A stretch of 20,633 bases of DNA from JBCDIQ01 sp039024295 (GTDB lineage Bacteria; Bacteroidota; Bacteroidia; J057), in assembly GCA_039024295.1 (NCBI GenBank), contig JBCDIQ010000052.1:1-20633 (forward strand). Reading direction: 5' to 3'. A program made the translations under genes and the position numbers. The notes under the pieces are model-generated. The model saw only the letters and a list, made by a program, of their open reading frames with translations. It was not told where the DNA came from and ran no database searches. This document shows positions 1 to 9,100 of this stretch, one piece after another. How positions within the stretch are numbered: position 1 is the first letter of the stretch; every line of letters begins with the position of its first letter.

Positions 1-50
1 AGTCCTGCCCACAATAGGAGCAAGCAGAGGTGTAATGTAGTTTTTCTCAT
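1..50 (-). CDS. Partial divergent ORF: duplicated signal-peptide leader
   Basis: On the minus strand an ATG at 50-48 opens a frame that stays open to the window edge. It encodes the same first 16 residues (MRKTTLHLCLLLLWAG) as the giant rightward gene, because it lies in the left arm of the inverted repeat. If the arm continues into a gene beyond the window, that gene would be a divergently transcribed secreted protein with an identical leader. Nothing beyond the shared leader can be seen, and an assembly artefact would produce the same picture. The call is therefore tentative. Confidence 0.35.
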   Translation of the reverse strand, partial: MRKTTLHLCLLLLWAG

Positions 51-54
51 AAAT
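1..54. repeat. Left arm of 54-bp perfect inverted repeat
   Basis: These bases are the exact reverse complement of 142-195, with no mismatch over 54 positions. Bases 56-58 also pair with 138-140 across one mismatch (55/141). The intervening loop is 87 bases. The arm starts at the first base of the window, so its outer end, and therefore the full repeat length, cannot be seen. A perfect repeat of this length is far beyond chance. It could be a recombination site of an invertible segment, the leader of a divergent paralogue, or a hairpin artefact at a contig end. Confidence 0.95.
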
Positions 55-141
55 GAAGCGGGCACCTTTTTTGAGTTATGGAGGCTAATAAATCTTACAT
101 GTATAATAACTACTTAATGGAAAAGGCAAGAATTCCACTTT
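55..141. promoter_or_regulatory. 87-bp spacer between inverted-repeat arms; probable promoter region
   Basis: This is the only non-coding DNA visible upstream of the giant gene, and it lies between two divergent copies of the same leader, so any local promoter must be here. It is AT-rich in the middle. A TTTTTTG run at 67-73 is followed by TAAATCTT (89-96) and TATAATAA (102-109) on the plus strand, but neither fits the Bacteroidetes TTG/TAnnTTTG pattern well. The opposite strand has TTG followed by TATTATAC, equally inconclusive. Promoter direction cannot be settled by eye. Confidence 0.35.
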
Positions 142-195
142 ATTTATGAGAAAAACTACATTACACCTCTGCTTGCTCCTATTGTGGGCAGGACT
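142..195. repeat. Right arm of 54-bp perfect inverted repeat
   Basis: Exact reverse complement of 1-54. This arm spans four bases upstream of the start codon of the giant gene, the ATG at 146, and its first 16 codons, which form most of the signal peptide. Inversion between the arms would therefore leave both leader coding sequences intact and flip only the 87-base spacer. Confidence 0.95.
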
Positions 196-3100
196 GAGCT
201 TACCTGCTTTTGCTCAGCAGGCTCTGTTTGTCTCGGGGAGTTATTCTCTTAACTCGTCGGACGCAGCAGCAAAGTCCCGGCTACAATCAATGGGGTACAC
301 CGTCACGGTAAAGTCTGCACGCGATGCGGCTTCCTCCCACGCAAACGGAAAAGACCTCATCCTGATTTCATCTACTGTTAACTCAGGAGATGTGAACACA
401 AAGTTTCGTTCAACCTCTGTCCCCGTAATTGTCTGGGAGCCCTGGTTGTACGACTACATGAAAATGACCTGGAACTCTTCCGGCAGCTACGGAAGAGACA
501 ATGCACGTGAGATCAAAGTACTCGATGCATCCCACCCAATGGCAGCTGGCTTGACAGGCCGGTTTCATGTGTTGTCACACAATAAGCCAATTTCATGGGG
601 TAAGCCCGCACATGCAGCTAAAAAAATTGCTTCCCTGCCTTGGAACCACGACAAGGTAACCATCTTCGCTTACGAAGCTGGTGACCAAATGTGTGGCATG
701 TCAGCACCGGGGCGCCGCGTAGGGCTTTACCTTAACGATCACAGCCTTGCGCATACCAACAACGATGGTAAATCTTTATTTGACGCAGCCGTAAGATGGG
801 CCGCAGGCACCAATGCTGGTGGCGGTGGTGGAAATACTGCTTGCTCAGCAAATGGTAAAATTAAGTATGAAGCGTATCACAACATTGGTGGTCACCGTAT
901 CTCTGATCTGACCAATGCCGCAATATTTCCCAATAGCCCATCTGATACCCGTACGCTAACCCTATTTGAAGCACCTAGCAATATTCGTGATAACTATGGT
1001 GTGAGAATCAGCGGCTACATTTGTCCTCCCCAGTCTGGGGATTATGTGTTTTATGTAGCTGGGGATGACAATTCTCAGCTTTGGCTGAGTACAGACCATA
1101 CCCCCGGAAATAAGCGTAAAATTGCCTACCACGATGGGTGGACAGGCTCACGCCAGTGGAATAAATTTACCTCTCAGTGCTCCCAGCGAATTCATCTTCA
1201 GGCTGGTCAGACCTATTATATAGAGGCCTTAATGAAAGAAGGGGGCGGAGGAGACAACTTGGCCGTTGGTTGGAAGCTTCCCAACGGACAGTTTGATCGC
1301 CCGATTTCTGGGCAATACCTGGCTGATCAACTCAGCTCGACTCCTCCTACTGCTGCTACAGGAATCTTGTATGAAAAATATGACAATGTAAGTGGAACGA
1401 GTATTTCCAGCCTGAAAAGTAACAGCAACTTCCCTGGAAGTCCCGCTTCTACCACAGTTTTAAACAAGTTTGAGGCACCCACCAATGTAGATGACCATTA
1501 TGGAGTCCGGATGAGTGGATTTGTAAAAGCTCCCTCTACCGGAACCTACTTTTTCTACATTGCTGGAGATGACAATGTTGAGCTTTCACTCAGTACAGAT
1601 GAAGATCCTGCCAACAAGCGCAGAATTGCCTACCACAATGGTTGGACAAGTTCTCGTCAGTGGGACCGCTACAGCAGCCAGAAATCCTCTGGGATTCAGT
1701 TGGTTGCCGGGCAGCGGTATTACATTGAAGCCCTCATGAATGAAGGCGGTGGAGGTGATAACCTGGCAGTAGGGTGGAAGCTTCCTAACGGCCACAAAGA
1801 TCGCCCAATTTCTGGACAGTACCTATGTCCCCCATCCGCACCCACCGCTCCGGTAGCAAATACGTGTCATATCACTGATTACAGTGGTTCCAACCGCTCA
1901 TTTATTCTGTTTGGGTTAGGTTCCTACACCTTTGACAGCAACGGAGGAACCCTTACGGAGTTCACTGATGGAACAGCTACCATTACAGGTACGGTTAAGC
2001 AAGTAAACGATGCCAACAAGAAATGGCAGGTAAACTTTAAGTTGAAGAATAAGCGTACCTGGGCACAGTGGTCAGGAATGGGCCGCAAAGCAAAAAATGG
2101 TGGAAATGGTGACAAGACTTCCTGGGACTACTATGAACTGGATGGTTCCAGCTCTTTCACTGGTTTAGGCACATTTGCTGGAAAGTCTTTGTCCTTCACC
2201 AATCGTCCTTCCAACCTCGAATTTGGATTCCAGATAGGAAATGGCGCGAACGATAAAACCACTGAGTTCGGTATCTCTGGCTGGTTCTCCTACAGCGGAG
2301 ATTACAGCGGGAATGGCGACATCAATGCTGGCTTGAATTGCGGAAATACTCCGCCTCCTCCAGGAAGTGGCAACCGGGTTGATTGTAACCTCGTGGCTTT
2401 CTACTCTTTTGAAGAAGGGCAAGGAAACACGGTTCATGACCGTTCCGGAGTAGGAGTACCCATCGACTTGCACATCGACAACACCAATCGGGTAACCTGG
2501 TTGAACGGAGGTGGACTTCGAATCAACAGCGGCACCAAGATTGCCAGCAATGGCCCTGCCGCCAAGTTCAATGCCTTTGCCATGTCAAGCCAGGAAGTAA
2601 CCCTGGAAGTATGGGTGAAGCCTGAAAACATCACCCAGGCAGGACCCGCCCGTTTGATCACCGTTTCGAAGAATACAGGCGAGCGGAACGTAACCCTCGG
2701 TCAGGAGGGAAGCCGCTATGTAGGCAGGATTCGTACAACGGATCCAAGCATAGACAACAACGGTATGCCTGAAGTCAGAACAGGTTCCAATCAGGCGGTA
2801 ACGAATGCACTTCAGCACATCGTGTACACCCGCAAAGCCAATGGTGAAGTAAAAATTTATGTAAATGGTACGGCAGTAAAAACCGCTAACCAGGCCGGAA
2901 AACTCTGGAACTGGAACACTGCCTACAAATTGGCCCTGGGCAACGAATTTACCCACGATCGTCCCTGGAAAGGAATCTACTACATGGTGGCCATGTATGA
3001 CCGTGCCCTGGACAATGGTGAAGTTTCTCAAAACTACCAGGCAGGTGCATTAGCTCCCCTCGGTGGTACTGCTTGTACCACTCCCGCTACCCCAACTGTA

Positions 3101-6100
3101 GTAGAAGAGTGCGACATCGACGATTACAATGGAAACCGCTGGTTTTGGACACAATCCATCGGTGAGTATACCTGGAGTGGTACCCCTGGAAAGTTCATTC
3201 GTTACAGCGATGGTACTGCTAGCTTCTCAGGAAAAGTGGTTAAGACCAATGATCCCAACAAGAAGTTTCAGTTTGAAGTGTTCTTGAAAAATAAGCAAGA
3301 CTGGAATACCTGGTCTGGCATGGGCGGCGGCTACAAAGGCCCTGCAAGCATTGTTCAGAATAACTTTACGGATTGGAACTATTACGAGCTGGACGGCCGG
3401 AAGTCTATCTTCATTGGAGAAGGCTCCTTCGCTGGCGATACCTTTTATGTAGCTACCCGCTCAGATAAGTTTGGCTTCCAGGAAGGAATTGGTGCAAATG
3501 ATAAGGATGGCGACAATGGCTTCTCCTACTGGTTTGACTTGATTGGGAAAAATGGCGTTATCCACAGTGATTTTAACGCTGATATCGAGTGTAACCCACA
3601 AGCTGGAATTGTTAAGGTATGTACCGTATTTGATTACGACGACAGCCCTAACACGAGAAGTTTCATTTTCTCAGCGGGTATTGGCCGGTACACTTTTGGA
3701 CCCAATGGGGGAACCTACACCGAATTTGACGATGGAACTGCCGCTGTTACAGGCCTATTGACCAACATCAATGACCAAAGCAAGCAGTGGGAAGTTACCC
3801 TGAAGCTGAAAAATAAGCGCAACTGGGCGCAATGGTCAGCCCTTGGGCGATCCTTCCTCAACAACGGTGGAAACACAGGGGATGAGACAATGTGGGACTA
3901 CTACGAAATTGATGAAACCATGAGCCGTGCAATAGGCCGTGGATTCTACGTAGGAAAAACCCTTGAAATCTACCACAAGCCAGTTGATTTCAACTATGGC
4001 GTACAGGTTGGTCGTGGTGCCAATGACAAAGATGGCAGCTTCGGAATCGGGGGTTGGTTCTTCTTCCGTGGAGATTTCTCCGGAAATGGTGACATCAACT
4101 CTGACTTGGAATGTGTATCCGATGTAGTGAAAGTATGTCAAGTCTTCAACTACGACGATAGCCGTTCTGCTCGTTCCTTCATCTTCTCTGCAGGATTAGG
4201 TCGTTACACATTCGATAGCAACGGTGGAACCTATACGGAATTTTCTGATGGTACTGCTACCGTAACAGGTGTCCTGGAGAACATCAACGATGCCACCAAG
4301 AAGTGGGACATCACCTTGACCATTGTTAATAAACGCAACTGGACCGAGTGGTCTGCTCTTGGACGTTCCTTCCTGAACAATGGAGGAGGCACAGGCGACA
4401 ACCTCACGTGGGACTACTACGAAGTGGATCCTTCCAGAAGTTTTGCAACTGGTTTAGGCTTTTACGGTGGAAAAACCATCTACCTCACCCATAAGCCAGT
4501 TGATTTTAACTACGGTGTGCAGGTTGGACTAGGAGCCAACGATAAAGATGGTGACTTTGGCATCGGTGGGTGGTTTTTCTTCAATGGAGACTACACCGGC
4601 AATGGTGACATCAATTCTGACCTGATCTGTACGCCAACTGTTCCTCAGGGAGGCCGGGTAGACTGCGGATTGGTTGCTTACTATGACTTCAATGAAGGAA
4701 GTGGCAACAAGGTATATGACCGTTCTGGTGTAAGCAACGCGCTTGACCTCAACATCACCGATTTGTCCAAAGTCAGCTGGGTGAATGGAGGGTTGAAAAT
4801 CAACTCTGGAACTCGTATTGAGTCTTCTGGTCCTGCGGCCAAGTTCAATGCCTTCGCCGTTAGTTCTGGCGAATTGACCATTGAGGCTTGGGTAAAGCCA
4901 GAAAATAACCATCAGTCAGGCCCTGCACGGATTGTGACCATCTCTAAGGATGCAGGCAACCGTAATGTGACCTTCGGACAAGGTGGCAACCGCTATGTAG
5001 GTCGCTTGCGCACCAACAATAGCAACAACGACAATAATGGCATGCCAGACCTGAACGCCAGCACCAATTCTGTGACAGCTCAAACCTTAAAGCATGTGGT
5101 GATGACGCGAGACAAAGATGGCCTGGTGAAAATTTATGTGGATGGTGTGGAGAAAGGTTCCTTTACCCGTACAGGTGAATTCTGGAACTGGGATGCCAGC
5201 TACCGCTTGGCCATTGGCAATGAATTCAACTCCTGGAGGCCTTGGAAAGGGACCTATTTCATGATGGCCCTTTACAACAAGGCCCTGACCGAAGCTGAGG
5301 TAAACCAAAATTTCCAGGAAGGTTCCGAAGGAGCCAATTCTGGAGCAGTATGTGCTCCCGTTCCTCCTGCAACTCCGGTTGAAGAGTGTGAAATCCTCGA
5401 TTACAACAACCACCGTTGGGTGTGGACAGCCAATGAAGGTACATTCACTTGGGACGGCACACCTGGCAAGCTGATCCGCTATGATGACGGAACCGCCAAG
5501 TTTGAAGGTTCTATCAAAGGGACCAGCAATGCCAACAAGAAGTTCGATATTGTGGTATGGTTGAAAAACAAGCAGGATTGGGCCACATGGAGTGCCAATG
5601 GCAGAGGGTTCAAAGGCGGAGCCAAGCCACAGAACCATCCTACCTGGGATTACTATGAGTTGGATGGCGAACGTTCCCTCTTCATTGGAAAAGGCAGTTT
5701 CGCAAATGACACCTTCTTCCTGGTGAACCGTGCCCCTCAGTATGGCTACCAAATTGGGGTGGGTGCCAACGACAAAGACCACGACTTTGGATTCTCTGGC
5801 TGGTTTGACCTTGTGAGCAACAACCGTCGCATCAAAGCCGATTTCAACACGGACCTTCGCTGCCTGCCTGCACCTTGTGCCAATGCCTTCTATGGTAAAG
5901 CTGGAACTGGGACAACCATCGCAGGTCACCTTGATGGCACTGAAGCTAAAGGAGAAGGAGCACCTGATCAGCAAGGCGTTCAAATTCACGAGAACTCTGA
6001 CGTTTACCAGATTGAACTTTCGCGGGTTGTGCCTCAGGGTGAAACCTACGTGTTATATGTGCGCAAGAAGCCTGGCGTTACAGGTACACCTGTGATCGAC

Positions 6101-9100
6101 CTGGACGAGTCTACCAACGGAACGGACTTCCACCGTCATCCAAATTCTGCCAACTTTGCTGTATATAGTTCAGATTGGATTGGCATCGTGGTAGAAGCAA
6201 GCCGTGATGTGAAAAAGCTTCGCTTAAGCAAAGGGACCAAGAGTACAGACGACTACCAATTTGACGCGGTAGAATTCTGTCAGCCTTCCTCCTTGCTAGG
6301 CTCCATAGGCGACTTTGTCTTCTTGGATGACAATGAAGATGGTATCCAGGACCAGGGCGAAGAAGGAATTGAGAACATTGAGGTAGAGCTGCTTGATTGT
6401 GATGGCAATGTACTGGCGAAAGATACCACGGATGCCATGGGCCGTTACCTGTTCACTGACCTCCCAACTGGGGATTATGTGGTCAAGGTACTTGTACCAG
6501 CGGATTTGAAACTGACCGGACAGGACCGCGGCAACAATGATGAGTTGGATTCAGACGCAGACCTCGACGGTAAGACCTCTTGTTTCACACTTGATCCAGG
6601 AGAGGAAGACCTCAGCCGCGACTTTGGATTATTTCCGGCTTGCCGTGCTGACGCTGGCACCCTCACAGTGAAGAGCGATCCGATCTACCTCCTTAACGGA
6701 ACAGCGAAAATCGGTATGATCCCAAATGGAGATGCCGTAATTCCCAATGGATATGCAACGCTGTATCTCCTGGCTGACAGTGCATCAGAAACCATTCTGC
6801 AGACCAATGGTACCTTCCCGAACTTCTTTGTGACTGAGGTAGGGAGCTACTTGGTGACTACTCTGGTTTATTCCAATGTGGCCAACAGCCCTGACTTCTT
6901 CGATGTAAATAGCATTGTACTAGGCACATCGACCCTTCGCGGCGTGATGGATGACATCCAGAATGCTGGTATCTGTGCAGTAATGGACAACGTAGGAGGT
7001 CGCACAACAGTTGAGCCTTTTGATCCACCTGTATATGGCTTGGAAGATTGTGAACTCACCGGTTACAACGGTGGAACCATCATCACGATGACCCTTGGCG
7101 GTACCACCCGTTATTACGTTTGGGATCAGTTTGGTGCTACCAAGCGGACCTTCACAGACGGGTCTGCCCTCATCAAAGGGGTGATTGTTGACAATTCCAA
7201 TGCTAATAACAAATGGTTGGTTAACATCAAGTTGAACAACGAGCAAGATTGGACCGAGTGGTCAGGCAATGGAGGTACTTATGCGAGTGGTGCTGGGCAA
7301 ATCGCCATCGATGAGCATCCAAACTGGACCTACTACGAGGTAGATGAAGCCAATAGTTTCTTCCTCGGAAAAGGAAGCAATGACGGTGATACCCTCACAG
7401 TTAGCTTGCGCAGCTCCATGGTTGGCTTCCAGCAAGGATTTGGCGCCAATGACAAAAACGCTGACAATGGCCTCTATGGTGGTATAAATCTGGGAGGTGC
7501 TCAAACTGGTGGTGCCGACTTGAATGCACGTATCAACTGTGAGCCGGTATGTGAAGTCCGCATTCTACGCGAATGCCTGGTGTATGACTGGGACACAACC
7601 GATCGTGGTGTGGTAATTCCTGCCCTGCGAAACTTGCCTTCAGGTGGGTTGTTTAACTTCGGTACAACTCCTGGACGATTTGTAGAATATGCTGATGGTA
7701 CTGCAAGGTTGACAGGGATCATTTACAGCAAGCGCGACCGTGGCTATGCCTGGCGAGTAGATGTAAACTTCTACAACAAAGTAGACTGGGATACCTGGTC
7801 TTCCTTGGGACGTACGTATAATGCACAGTACGAATCTAGCCTGCCAGCTGGGGTCTCTGTTCCAAAAGAAACGTGGGATTATTACCTCGTGGACGATGAC
7901 AACAGCTTCCTGATTGGCCTTGGACAATTTGCGGGTGATACCATTACCGTAGAGCATAAGCCTAGAAATCTGTACAAAGGGGTTCAAGTAGGACTTGGCG
8001 CGAATGATAAGCGCATCGACCAGGAAGGCTTGGCCTCATGGTTCATTCAAGGAGGAGATTATCCTTTCCAGGGCAGTGGAGACTTCAACGTGCGCTTTGA
8101 GTGCATAGACCCACAGGCTCCACCTGCAAAAGAGTGTGTATTACGTCCATTTGACACTGATCCTACGGCCACGCGCAACTGGGATGTGATCATGAGTGGT
8201 GCTCCTGGACAGCCTGGTGGAAAATACTTCTTTGACGAAGATGGCGGACTGATTGAACGCTTCCCTAACGGTACTGCCCGCATTACTGGAACCATTGTTC
8301 ACAGCAATTCGCAGTTCCCCAATGCTAAGTGGAATGTAGAAGTATGGTTGAAAAACCTGAGAGACTGGGATGCATGGTCAGGACTGGGTAGAACCTACCT
8401 GAGCGAAGATCCTATCTCAGCTCTCAATCATATCTATTGGGGATATTATGAGGTAGATGACACGCGCTCTGCTTTCCGCGGTGTGCCTGGATCAGACTTC
8501 GATGGAGAGGTAATCTACATTGAGAACAAGCCTCGCAACCTGGAGAAAGGTTTCCAGATTGGACCAGGTGCCAATGGTAAAAATGGCAATGAAGGCCTCG
8601 CCGGTTGGTTCTTCTACACAGGAGACTACAGCGGTAATGGAGACTTCAACAACACCATCGAGTGTATTGAGGAAGACGACATCGGTCCCATTCTCCATGC
8701 CCCAGTGGCCAAAGTGTGTGACCTAAACCCATATGATGGCGGTAGCAGTGCGTACACCGTGACCATGCCTACCATCCCAGCAGCCGACGGCGGTACAGAT
8801 TATGTATTCGTTCCCGGAGGGGATGAGTTCATCACCTTCACTGACGGAAGTGCACATATCTTCGGAACACTGGTGAGCAAGTCTAACCCGAACTACGGGT
8901 GGATCATTGACCTGATGCTGAAAAATCGTCAGACCTGGGCAGAATGGGAGGCCAACGGGCGTACCTATCAGGGGCCAGCAAATGACCTCAATCATTTCAA
9001 CTGGGCATATTATGAGCTGGATGAAATGCACAGCCGTCTGATTGGAATTGGTTTAAATGATTGTAAGGCACTGAACCTGAGCCAGGCACCTCGTACCTTC

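Noticed and set aside
5087..5989. 300-codon open frame on the minus strand inside the giant gene
   Set aside because: It lies wholly antisense to conserved LamG, repeat and sandwich domains, has no recognisable domain, and is one of many such frames along the repeat gene. It is a by-product of the codon composition.
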